Below, piece after piece: positions 12,968 through 19,246 of a stretch of 19,246 nt of DNA. The position numbers and the translations under genes were made by a program. The DNA lies in the NCBI GenBank assembly GCA_937892225.1, contig CALAUH010000269.1, positions 1 to 19,246 of the forward strand, in the 5' to 3' direction. The stretch comes from an uncultured Treponema sp. GTDB taxonomy: Bacteria; Spirochaetota; Spirochaetia; Treponematales; Treponemataceae. The notes below the pieces were generated by a model. It was not told the origin of the DNA. It worked only from the letters and a program-made list of their open reading frames with translations, and made no database searches. Position 1 is the stretch's first letter; each line of letters starts with the position of its first letter.

Positions 12968-13853
12968 TTATCTGCTTAACAATGTTGTTGTATTGTACCC
13001 TGATTGCTTTTTGTTTTAAAGTATCCATATTATCAAAATCTTCTTTTAACGGAAGACCAAAATAATAAACACCTGCACTAATATTAAAATCTGCCTTTTG
13101 CTTTTTAGAAAAATGCAATCCAAAAGATTCGTTTATTCCTTCTTTTTTCGCATAAAACTGTAATCTTATTTTTGACTTAAATTTTTTCTTAGACATACCT
13201 GCAGTATAAAAAGTATATGTAGTTGATAAAGATTTATCTTCAAGTTTTTCGTTATAAATCTGAATCATATATTTTTTTTCTAAATCAAAAACTGGTTCAA
13301 CAATTTCGTCTGCCTTTTTGTTGAATTTTTTACCGCCTTTATTCCAATAATAGATTTCGTAAGTAGTTCCGTTCTGTCCGTGTGCTGACTGAATCACTAA
13401 ATCTAGACATCCGTCAAAGTTACAATCATAAAGAGCAAAAATCGGCTGATCCATATTTGTAATTTCAAGTGATTGTGTACATTTATTAGTTTCATCTATT
13501 AATCTAAAATAAGCACGCCATGCATAAGAAGGAGTTAATCCAATTTCTGCAATCTGTAAAGTATAAATTTTATTTTTCTGAATAATTTTTGTATTCGTTG
13601 TGATTTCAAACTTATCTCGTTTTTCCGGCTGATCAAAATGTAAAAAAGATGATTTAAAATCTACACAATATTCTTCTGGAAGTTTAAGTTCATCAACTCC
13701 AAAATCATTCTGGATTTCTGAAAGAAGTTCTTTATTGCTTTTTTTATTTTTTAAATCTTTATCCTGTCCCCAGCCAAAAGGAAGATTCCAGTCTTTACAA
13801 AACAAATTCACTGTCATAAAAAATGATAAAATCACGAATAAAATTTTTTTCAT
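12957..13853 (-). CDS. Secreted protein with XAC2610/FG-GAP-like Asp-rich motif
   Basis: 298 aa with a cleavable signal peptide (MKKILFVILSFFMTVNLF); Cys19 follows Phe, so it is a poor lipobox and export as a soluble protein is more likely. The mid-region has LYDCNFDGCLDLVIQS (about 143-158), resembling the D-x-N-x-D-G-x-x-D motif of XAC2610-like and FG-GAP proteins that bind calcium, then YEIYYWNKGGKKF. No catalytic residues seen. It begins with GAGG 6 nt from ATG, has its own predicted promoter and runs into the pseudouridine synthase gene with an 11-nt overlap. Function unknown. Confidence 0.85.
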   Translation of the reverse strand: MKKILFVILSFFMTVNLFCKDWNLPFGWGQDKDLKNKKSNKELLSEIQNDFGVDELKLPEEYCVDFKSSFLHFDQPEKRDKFEITTNTKIIQKNKIYTLQIAEIGLTPSYAWRAYFRLIDETNKCTQSLEITNMDQPIFALYDCNFDGCLDLVIQSAHGQNGTTYEIYYWNKGGKKFNKKADEIVEPVFDLEKKYMIQIYNEKLEDKSLSTTYTFYTAGMSKKKFKSKIRLQFYAKKEGINESFGLHFSKKQKADFNISAGVYYFGLPLKEDFDNMDTLKQKAIRVQYNNIVKQINGI

Positions 13854-13881
13854 ATAAACCTCGCAATGTTTTTATAATATT

Positions 13882-13910
13882 ATAATAGATAAATCTGATT
13901 TATGTAACAA
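13882..13910 (-). promoter_or_regulatory. Predicted promoter with operator-like palindrome
   Basis: Minus-strand TTGTTA (13905-13910), 17-nt spacer, TATTAT (13882-13887): 4/6 and 5/6. The spacer holds the palindrome ATAAATC-T-GATTTAT (13889-13903), well placed for a repressor. It drives the secreted protein and pseudouridine synthase. Confidence 0.45.
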
Positions 13911-13912
13911 TT

Positions 13913-14863
13913 TTATTTTCCGCTGTTTCTTTCCCAAAAAACACCGTCTGAATAACCTTGAATTGAATTATCAGTTTCTGCCATTTTTAAACGCTTTTCT
14001 GCATAAAGACAGTATTCTTTGTTCATTTCTATACCGACATAAGAACGTCCAAGTTTTTTTGCTGTTACCGATGCAGTCCCGCTTCCTAAAAAAGGATCAA
14101 AAATAACGTCACCTGGTTTTGAAGATGCAAGAATTAATTTTGCATAAAGTTTTTCCGGCTTTTGCGTAGGATGTTCTGTATTTTCAGGCATCGACCAGAA
14201 AGGAATAGATATATCATCCCAGAAATTCGACGGATGAGTTAAACGATAGTTACCGTCATCACTTTGCTGCCAGTCTTTTGGTTTACCGTCTACTTTATAA
14301 GGAGCAATGACTTTTCTTTTAAGTTTAACTGCATCAACATTAAAATAATAATCATCTGGATTTTTTACAGCAAACCAGATATCTTCCATGCCGTTTTTCC
14401 AGTTTGACGAAGCACCTCTTCCCTTTTCCCGCTGCCATGTAATTCTATTTAATATAGTAAGTTCTTTTTCTACAGTCCGCTGCAAAGAAGAAGTACATTT
14501 CCAGTCACCACAAATATAAAGAGTTCCGTTTGATTTTAATTTTTTACAAACTGACGGAAACCATGTAGAAAGATATTCATCATAAGATTCATCTGAACGG
14601 GCAGAAAAAGTATTACCATTAAAATTTTTTGTAAGATTATAAGGCGGATCAATAATGATTAAATCTGCAAAAGCATCTGGTAATAAAGGAAGTGCCTGTA
14701 ATAAATCAGAATTTATTGTTTTATTAAGAGGGGTCTGTCCCCTTTGAACGCTGTCTTTTAAATCATCTAACGTATAAAGGTTCTTTGAAAAAATTTCTCT
14801 TTCGTCATCAGATAAGGTAAGAGTTCTATTTCGCTGAGCTTTCTGTTTTTTTATTTCCTGCAT
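13913..14863 (-). CDS. Orphan beta-class DNA methyltransferase (N6-adenine or N4-cytosine)
   Basis: Transfers a methyl group from SAM to the exocyclic amine of a base in a specific DNA sequence. Motif IV DPPYNL (72-77) comes before motif X HPTQKP (231-236) and the SAM motif I DPFLGSGTASVTA (256-268), the permuted order of the beta class (as in CcrM, RsrI). The likely target-recognition region lies between about 140 and 225 (ITWQREKGRGASSNWKNGME, then a basic KLKRKV stretch). 316 aa, within the family range. No restriction enzyme gene is nearby: upstream is tatD (2 bp away), downstream is a secreted protein. Inference: a solitary methylase with an epigenetic role, or the remnant of a restriction-modification system. 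DPPY favours adenine but does not settle it. Confidence 0.93.
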   Translation of the reverse strand: MQEIKKQKAQRNRTLTLSDDEREIFSKNLYTLDDLKDSVQRGQTPLNKTINSDLLQALPLLPDAFADLIIIDPPYNLTKNFNGNTFSARSDESYDEYLSTWFPSVCKKLKSNGTLYICGDWKCTSSLQRTVEKELTILNRITWQREKGRGASSNWKNGMEDIWFAVKNPDDYYFNVDAVKLKRKVIAPYKVDGKPKDWQQSDDGNYRLTHPSNFWDDISIPFWSMPENTEHPTQKPEKLYAKLILASSKPGDVIFDPFLGSGTASVTAKKLGRSYVGIEMNKEYCLYAEKRLKMAETDNSIQGYSDGVFWERNSGK

Positions 14864-14865
14864 TT

Positions 14866-15759
14866 TTATTTTCCGAAAAACAATTTTTGAATATTATTAT
14901 CTACAGTTTCTGATAAATCTTCTTTTGAACACCCGCGAATTTGTGCAATAAAATCGTAAACATGTTCTATATAAACAGGTGTATTTGCCTGTCCTCTAAA
15001 AGGAACTGGAGCTAAATAGGGAGCATCAGTTTCGCAAAGAAGTCTGTCGTCAGGAATAAATTTTATTAATTCCTGCATTTCTTCCATCTTTGATTTTTTT
15101 GTATAAGTTACACCACCACCTAGAGCAATGTGCCATCCTAAGTCCAGGAACTTTCTTGCTTCTTCAATACCATAACTAAAACAATGAATAATACCATTGT
15201 GATAATCAATATTTTTAATGCAGTCAATTGAATCTTCAAAAGCATCACGACTATGTACAAGAAAAGGCAGATTCATTTTTTTAGCAAGTTCAAGCTGCAT
15301 CATAAAAAGTGCTTTTTCTCCATTATATGTTTCTGTATCAAAATCACTTTCACATCTTCCGTCGGCACCGCTTGGATTCCAGTGATGGTCTAATCCACCT
15401 TCGCCAATTGCAATTACTTTACGATTAAGTATATCCTGATCAGAAGAATTTTCTGCATCTAAAATCGACTGTTCAAGTTTTTTAACAGCCTCTTCCCTAT
15501 TACGAATTTCTTCCAAATCAGGCCATATACCTGCAGAAAAATACATAAAATCTCTTGCTTTTTCCTGAGCTTTAAAATCCTGTATTTGAGAAATAGTTTT
15601 TTCTACAACGCTTTCTCTTACAAGTAAATCATCACAACGAGTTCCAATATCAAGAGCAAATTTACAATCACGGGAAGCAAGAATAGATAAAGACTCTACA
15701 CCATTTATTCCGCGTTCTTCTGTCATCATCTTAAAATGAAAATGTGTATCACTAAACAT
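14866..15759 (-). CDS. TatD-family metal-dependent hydrolase/deoxyribonuclease
   Basis: Metal-dependent TIM-barrel hydrolase; TatD enzymes degrade DNA 3'-5'. Ligand set seen: H-x-H at residues 6 and 8 (SDTHFHF), Glu120 in IGEGGLDHHW, His169 in LVHSRDA, His192 in HCFSYG and Asp245 in ETDAPYLAP, followed by RGQANTPVYI. 297 aa, slightly longer than E. coli TatD because of an insert around 85-115. The H-x-H motif at the very N-terminus fixes the start at 15759, although it lacks a ribosome site: TATAAT ends 8 nt before ATG, suggesting a leaderless mRNA. The methyltransferase follows 2 bp later. Confidence 0.94.
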   Translation of the reverse strand: MFSDTHFHFKMMTEERGINGVESLSILASRDCKFALDIGTRCDDLLVRESVVEKTISQIQDFKAQEKARDFMYFSAGIWPDLEEIRNREEAVKKLEQSILDAENSSDQDILNRKVIAIGEGGLDHHWNPSGADGRCESDFDTETYNGEKALFMMQLELAKKMNLPFLVHSRDAFEDSIDCIKNIDYHNGIIHCFSYGIEEARKFLDLGWHIALGGGVTYTKKSKMEEMQELIKFIPDDRLLCETDAPYLAPVPFRGQANTPVYIEHVYDFIAQIRGCSKEDLSETVDNNIQKLFFGK

Positions 15760-15767
15760 ATAAGATG

Positions 15768-15773
15768 ATTATA
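15768..15773 (-). promoter_or_regulatory. -10 box of tatD, probable leaderless start
   Basis: A perfect TATAAT on the minus strand, 8 nt before the tatD ATG. The -35 at 17-nt spacing (ATGATT) is poor (3/6), so only the -10 element is annotated. Confidence 0.4.
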
Positions 15774-15807
15774 AACTATATAGAAAAATTAATCATTATA
15801 AAAAATA

Positions 15808-15836
15808 TTTACTTTATTAATATCATAATCTATAAT
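15808..15836 (+). promoter_or_regulatory. Predicted promoter of the FN3/DUF1566-like lipoprotein
   Basis: TTTACT (15808-15813), 17-nt spacer, TATAAT (15831-15836): 4/6 and 6/6. The leader is about 50 nt. It diverges from tatD. Confidence 0.5.
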
Positions 15837-15891
15837 ACACATACCAATTAACTTTCTAATGTTATATTAATTATTATAAGGAATATAAAAA

Positions 15892-16974
15892 ATGAAAAAA
15901 TTATTAATTTTATTATCTGCTTTATCACTTTTCAGTTTTGCATCTTGTAAAAAAGAAGTAGAATTTGAAGAAGTAATACCTACTAAATGTGATGAGCATA
16001 CATGTATTCGTGTTGCACCAATGGATGGAAAAATCTATGTCAATTATGAACAACATCCACTAAATAACTATACTACAAGAATTTTCTATAACGACAAATA
16101 TATTGATGAAAGTGCAAAAGCCGGAGAACATACAGTTTATATCGAAAATCTTACAAATGGAACTGAATATACTGTAACAGTCAAATCTATTTACAGTAAA
16201 AAACAAAATGCTTTTTCTTTTGGTTCTTCACCAGTAACTGTAAAACCATTAAAAAATGGTCCTGGTACAATTGTTTACGAAGACGGTTCTATATGTTCAT
16301 TTGAAGATGCAATGGATGGAAAAGTAAACCTTTCTAAAAAACCAGTCGGCGTAATTGCTTCTGCCCCAGACAGCAATAATGAAGTAAGTATAGTCGGATT
16401 AAAACAACAACAATTTGACGAAGCAGTCTGGTGTACAACAAATGCATCAGCATATAATTATGTAGAAGGTTTAAAAAGACGTTTACCTGGACAAACTTAC
16501 AATATGGTAAATTCATATTCAAGTTATTCTCCAAAAGATTCAAAAATTGTATATGAAAATTCAATCGATTTTATGCAAAAAAGATACACTGATAATTTTA
16601 CTGCTCAAAATTATCCTGCATGGTATCACGCTATAAACTATGCACAGGAAAATAATATTACTGACAGCAAATTTACAGATTATTGGTTTATTCCTTCAAT
16701 TGATGAATTTGACGATATTTATAATAACAGTTATTTCATACAGGAAGCTATAAAGAAATGTAATGGAACTCCAATTTCTTTTAATTATAATTATTATTAC
16801 ATAACATGTAATCAGTGTAATACCAATTCTTCTTCTACAAAAAACTCAAAAATTATTTTTTCTTTTTCTTTTTATTCTGGACAGTGTGCTCAAAGTAAAT
16901 ATAAAAATAATAATGATTTTCAAGACGGTTCTGCACCAAAATGTTTATTTATTCACAGATTTAAAATGAATTAG
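15892..16974 (+). CDS. Lipoprotein with FN3-like domain and DUF1566 (Lcl)-like C-terminus
   Basis: 360 aa. The signal peptide ends FASC (lipidated Cys19). Residues about 38-117 look like a fibronectin type III domain, with the typical late strand LTNGTEYTVTVKS. Residues about 125-360 resemble the DUF1566/Lcl surface domain: GPGTIVYEDGS, KKPVGVIA, then AINYAQ, the W-x-x-P-S-x-x-E-like YWFIPSIDEF, and a closing C-L-F-I-H-R-F. This domain is common in surface proteins of gut bacteria. Several Cys (33, 38 and the C-N-Q-C pair) could form disulfides. AAGGAA lies about 9-10 nt before ATG; own promoter and terminator. Inference: exposed binding or adhesion protein; the substrate is unknown. Confidence 0.88.
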   Translation: MKKLLILLSALSLFSFASCKKEVEFEEVIPTKCDEHTCIRVAPMDGKIYVNYEQHPLNNYTTRIFYNDKYIDESAKAGEHTVYIENLTNGTEYTVTVKSIYSKKQNAFSFGSSPVTVKPLKNGPGTIVYEDGSICSFEDAMDGKVNLSKKPVGVIASAPDSNNEVSIVGLKQQQFDEAVWCTTNASAYNYVEGLKRRLPGQTYNMVNSYSSYSPKDSKIVYENSIDFMQKRYTDNFTAQNYPAWYHAINYAQENNITDSKFTDYWFIPSIDEFDDIYNNSYFIQEAIKKCNGTPISFNYNYYYITCNQCNTNSSSTKNSKIIFSFSFYSGQCAQSKYKNNNDFQDGSAPKCLFIHRFKMN

Positions 16975-16993
16975 TAATAATAAAATAATTTAT

Positions 16994-17053
16994 AAAAAAA
17001 GGGCTGCCTGAAATAAAGTAAAAAATGTACTTTAAGACAGGCAGCCTTTTTTT
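16994..17053. terminator. Bidirectional terminator with nested hairpin
   Basis: GGCTGCCTG (17002-17010) pairs with CAGGCAGCC (17038-17046). Inside it AAAGTA (17015-17020) pairs with TACTTT (17028-17033). A7 lies before and T7 after, so both convergent lipoprotein genes can end here. Confidence 0.92.
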
Positions 17054-17069
17054 ATTTTAATAGAAAATA

Positions 17070-17750
17070 TTAATATATTGGTTTTTCTAAATTTAATATG
17101 TAATATTTTTTTCCTTCATAAGAAATAATACACCAGTAATTATATTCTTCCCACTCTGAGTCTATTGTATTATATTTATATAAAATTCCAGATTTATCTT
17201 CTATAGTGGCTCCATCTTTTTTTTCGGCATTATATATATAAGATCCCCAGCCTAATTGATATTTATCATTATCTTTAATAATAGCAATAGAATTTTCATT
17301 ATCTGGAACATTTATTATTTCATCAGGGGCTTCTGTTGAATATTCTTTAGCAAAAGCCTGATAATAAGTAGATTTAATTTCTTTTATAAACTTTTCCTCT
17401 GGACCAGTTTTCTCTAATTCAAATATAAGATCATCATTATCATTGGAATATTCATAAGCTATTACATTTTCTTTTTTTTCAAAACCTATGCTATAATCTT
17501 CATATTCAATTCCAATTACTTTATCTTCATTTATATCTTTAGTCAAATAAAATATATTATCATTTACACTATTATCATTTAAAGCAAAATATGGAATCTG
17601 ATATTTCCCTTTATAAGAAACAATAAAACAACCCCAACCGTCTTGATCCACATAAGATTCAATTAACTTCATAGATAGATCTTCATTATGCTTACACCCA
17701 ACTAAGCCTAAACTTGCTATACAAAGCAATAACATTAAAATTTTCTTCAT
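17070..17750 (-). CDS. Lipoprotein of unknown function with two similar end motifs
   Basis: 226 aa. The signal peptide ends LVGC (lipidated Cys19). No family recognised. Two segments resemble each other: WGCFIVSYKGKYQI (39-52) and WCIISYEGKKYYI (206-218), each a W-(G)-C followed by strands and an S-Y-x-G-K turn. Apart from the lipidated Cys19 and signal-peptide Cys10 these hold the only cysteines (41 and 207), so a disulfide joining the ends of the mature domain is possible. Acidic overall (many Asp/Glu). AAGGAG is 7 nt before ATG. It ends at the shared terminator with the opposing lipoprotein gene. Confidence 0.85.
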   Translation of the reverse strand: MKKILMLLLCIASLGLVGCKHNEDLSMKLIESYVDQDGWGCFIVSYKGKYQIPYFALNDNSVNDNIFYLTKDINEDKVIGIEYEDYSIGFEKKENVIAYEYSNDNDDLIFELEKTGPEEKFIKEIKSTYYQAFAKEYSTEAPDEIINVPDNENSIAIIKDNDKYQLGWGSYIYNAEKKDGATIEDKSGILYKYNTIDSEWEEYNYWCIISYEGKKYYILNLEKPIY

Positions 17751-17780
17751 ATAAGACTCCTTATAGTTATAAATATAATT

Positions 17781-17811
17781 TTATTTTACAATCACTTTTA
17801 TTATTTTACAA
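17781..17811 (-). promoter_or_regulatory. Predicted promoter built on a 20-bp-spaced direct repeat
   Basis: TTATTTTACAA occurs at 17781-17791 and again at 17801-17811. On the minus strand the outer copy supplies TTGTAA (-35, 17806-17811) and the inner one TAAAAT (-10, 17783-17788), with a 17-nt spacer. Copies two helical turns apart could also be a regulator site. Confidence 0.4.
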
Positions 17812-17839
17812 CAAAATATAAAATCTAATTAAAATCCGA

Positions 17840-18727
17840 CTATTTTTTTACTCCTATAAAATCAATTTGTTTACCTTTTTTAGGTGAAACAGAAATACTA
17901 ATCATTTTGTCCATGCCTACAATCTTTTTAAGGTTAAAACTTCTGTCACATTCTTCTGGTTTTAAATTTAAGAAGTCTTCTTTTGTAAGAGTTCCGTCTT
18001 TATTAAATTTTATATAGATTACTGCATTATTAACATCATAACCGATAAAACCTTCGTAAACTTTACCTTTTTCGGTATATTTAACTGTCATATCTGACCC
18101 ATATTCAATAATATAATCATAAGCTGGTGTTTTAAAATTAGATGTAATTTCTTTTACTGATTTTCCACGATATGCATTTGGTTTAGGCATTGTTCCATTA
18201 AGAACAAGAGTATTTCCATCATTAATATATCTTAAAACAACAGCTGTATATTGTAATCCCAGTTGCTGTCTGTAAGTAAGTCTTGTACCAGGAATGATTG
18301 TAGTATGAGTTTCGGCATCCTGAATATCATAATAAACAGCATCATAATCTTCGTCTTTTGTTGCTATTAATTCGTAGGTTTTTCCTTTTTCAAGAGTTAC
18401 TGTAAAATCAACACCAGTAGCAAAACTTACATTTGTTCTATATAAAAAATGAAATGTATGTTCACCAGGTAAAAGATAAACGCTTCTTACTTTTAAAAAG
18501 TCATTCAAAGATTTATCAAATACAGGTTCTTTTGAATATTTATTTGTAAAATATGGATTTTTATATTCATCAATCTGACGAATATCTACTAATTTAGTCA
18601 AAACAACTTTAACAAGTTCTTCTTCTGGAATATCACTGTCTACTGATGGAAGACGTATAGTCTTTGTAGCTGCAAATACTACTTGTGCAATAAAAAATAA
18701 ACTAAAAATAAAAATATTCTTTTTCAT
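17840..18727 (-). CDS. Secreted protein of unknown function
   Basis: 295 aa with a signal peptide cut after V-V-F-A (about residue 19) and no lipidation Cys. Residues about 75-125 (VYLLPGEHTFHFLYRTNVSF ... LEKGKTYELIAT) resemble the beta-sandwich of cell-envelope proteins, where a P-G-x-H turn and a K-G-K-T-Y turn pair neighbouring strands. The second half (about 185-260) looks like further strands (ITSNFKTPAYDYIIEYGSDM). No catalytic motif seen. GAGG is 8 nt before ATG; a TATAAT at 18747-18752 would leave a leader of only about a dozen bases, just long enough to carry that site. Function unknown; likely periplasmic or outer-membrane associated. Confidence 0.83.
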   Translation of the reverse strand: MKKNIFIFSLFFIAQVVFAATKTIRLPSVDSDIPEEELVKVVLTKLVDIRQIDEYKNPYFTNKYSKEPVFDKSLNDFLKVRSVYLLPGEHTFHFLYRTNVSFATGVDFTVTLEKGKTYELIATKDEDYDAVYYDIQDAETHTTIIPGTRLTYRQQLGLQYTAVVLRYINDGNTLVLNGTMPKPNAYRGKSVKEITSNFKTPAYDYIIEYGSDMTVKYTEKGKVYEGFIGYDVNNAVIYIKFNKDGTLTKEDFLNLKPEECDRSFNLKKIVGMDKMISISVSPKKGKQIDFIGVKK

Positions 18728-18784
18728 TGTTCATACCTCACATAAGATTATAACATAAAAAAAAGAATATTTTAAGAAAAAAAA

Positions 18785-19246
18785 TCAGCTGTCTTTTCTA
18801 TACCAGTCTTCTTCTGCGTACATAAGATAAACTGCATTATCTCTAGCATTATCTACTTTTTTTATATATTCCCTGCCTCCTGACAAATAATACCAGTTGT
18901 CTTTACATTCAAATTTTACTGTTTGCAGTTCATCGTCAGATTCAAAAACACTACATGAATCAAAATTCTCTATTCTTCTTACACGTTTTCCCATTGTTAC
19001 CGAAAGTAAATTTATACAATCTTCAAACGCCCCCATCTCAAGAATTTCAGCATCAATATAAACACTTATAAGATTTTTACAATTAATAAATGCGTTTGTT
19101 CCTATAATTTCTATATTTTGTAATTCTAAATTATTAATTTGCGTACAATTTGCAAATGCCCAGGGGCCCACTGTTCCAACCCCTAATAGTTTAACAGTAG
19201 ATAAAGATGTACAATCTTTAAAAGCATCTTCACCAATATTTTGTAC
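18785..19246 (-). CDS. BspA-like leucine-rich-repeat (LRR_5) surface protein, 5' end outside window
   Basis: The frame is open from the right edge to a TGA at 18785, so only the C-terminal ~153 residues are present. The GTG at 19171 is internal, not a start, because the repeat pattern continues upstream of it to 19246. Repeats of about 23 residues are clear: IGEDAFKDCTSLSTVKLLGV, then V-G-P-W-A-F-A-N-C-T-Q-I, then IIGTNAFINCKNLISVYI, then MGAFEDCINLLSVTMG, each with the A-F-x-x-C-x-x-L core of LRR_5. After the last repeat a short non-repeat tail ends the protein. BspA-like proteins of treponemes and other oral/gut bacteria bind host proteins; that role here is inferred. Confidence 0.88.
   Translation of the reverse strand, partial: VQNIGEDAFKDCTSLSTVKLLGVGTVGPWAFANCTQINNLELQNIEIIGTNAFINCKNLISVYIDAEILEMGAFEDCINLLSVTMGKRVRRIENFDSCSVFESDDELQTVKFECKDNWYYLSGGREYIKKVDNARDNAVYLMYAEEDWYRKDS

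Noticed and set aside
13913..14863. Restriction-modification system
   Set aside because: No endonuclease-like gene is adjacent; neighbours are tatD and a secreted protein.
19169..19171. GTG as the start of the LRR protein
   Set aside because: LRR repeats continue in frame upstream to the window edge, so the gene is truncated rather than starting here.
1..19246. tRNA, rRNA, CRISPR array, insertion sequence or phage attachment site
   Set aside because: No cloverleaf, spaced repeat array, transposase/integrase or terminal repeats were seen on either strand by eye.

Overview
This AT-rich (roughly 30% GC) bacterial window most likely comes from a host-associated treponeme (Spirochaetota). The evidence is indirect. 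There are many lipoproteins with loose, spirochaete-style lipoboxes and a BspA-like leucine-rich surface protein. AsnA-type asparagine synthetase is present, cheR-cheB are separated from other chemotaxis genes, and a STAS anti-anti-sigma-like protein carries a zinc ribbon. No mobile element, tRNA, rRNA or CRISPR array was seen.

Layout. 1-503: start of a secreted lipoprotein with a permuted papain/NlpC-like motif, running off the left edge. 596-6937 (minus): a compact block transcribed leftward. It begins with two 6-TM membrane proteins, the second LptF/LptG-like with TPR-like helices in its periplasmic part. It continues with apt, asnA, a protein resembling a radical-SAM barrel without its cysteines, and an RluA-family pseudouridine synthase. 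Junctions are 2 bp apart, directly abutting or overlapping, except for a 64-bp gap before apt that holds a possible internal promoter. 7121-7672 (plus): the STAS/zinc-ribbon protein with a strong terminator. 7673-7986: a 314-bp gene-free stretch with two groups of DnaA-box-like 9-mers in the same orientation and 11-bp phasing, an inverted repeat and a near-palindrome. 7987-9549 (plus): a trans-polyprenyl diphosphate synthase and a TPR protein. 9541-11564 (minus): cheR-cheB. 11665-12282 (minus): a lipoprotein with the best promoter in the window.

12404-15759 (minus): tatD and an orphan beta-class DNA methyltransferase form one unit; a secreted protein and an S4-less RsuA-type pseudouridine synthase form another. 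15892-16974 (plus): an FN3 plus DUF1566-like lipoprotein, facing a lipoprotein at 17070-17750 (minus) across a nested-hairpin bidirectional terminator. 17840-18727 (minus): a secreted protein of unknown function. 18785-19246 (minus): a BspA-like LRR fragment entering from the right edge.

The window mixes housekeeping (nucleotide salvage, asparagine synthesis, rRNA modification, isoprenoids), chemotaxis adaptation and a surface/lipoprotein complement. The points most worth following up are the DnaA-box array far from any dnaA gene, three gene starts that look leaderless (a TATAAT 6-8 nt before ATG and no Shine-Dalgarno), and the paired 3+3 TM proteins. All promoters, operators and the origin-like array are read by eye in AT-rich DNA and are predictions.
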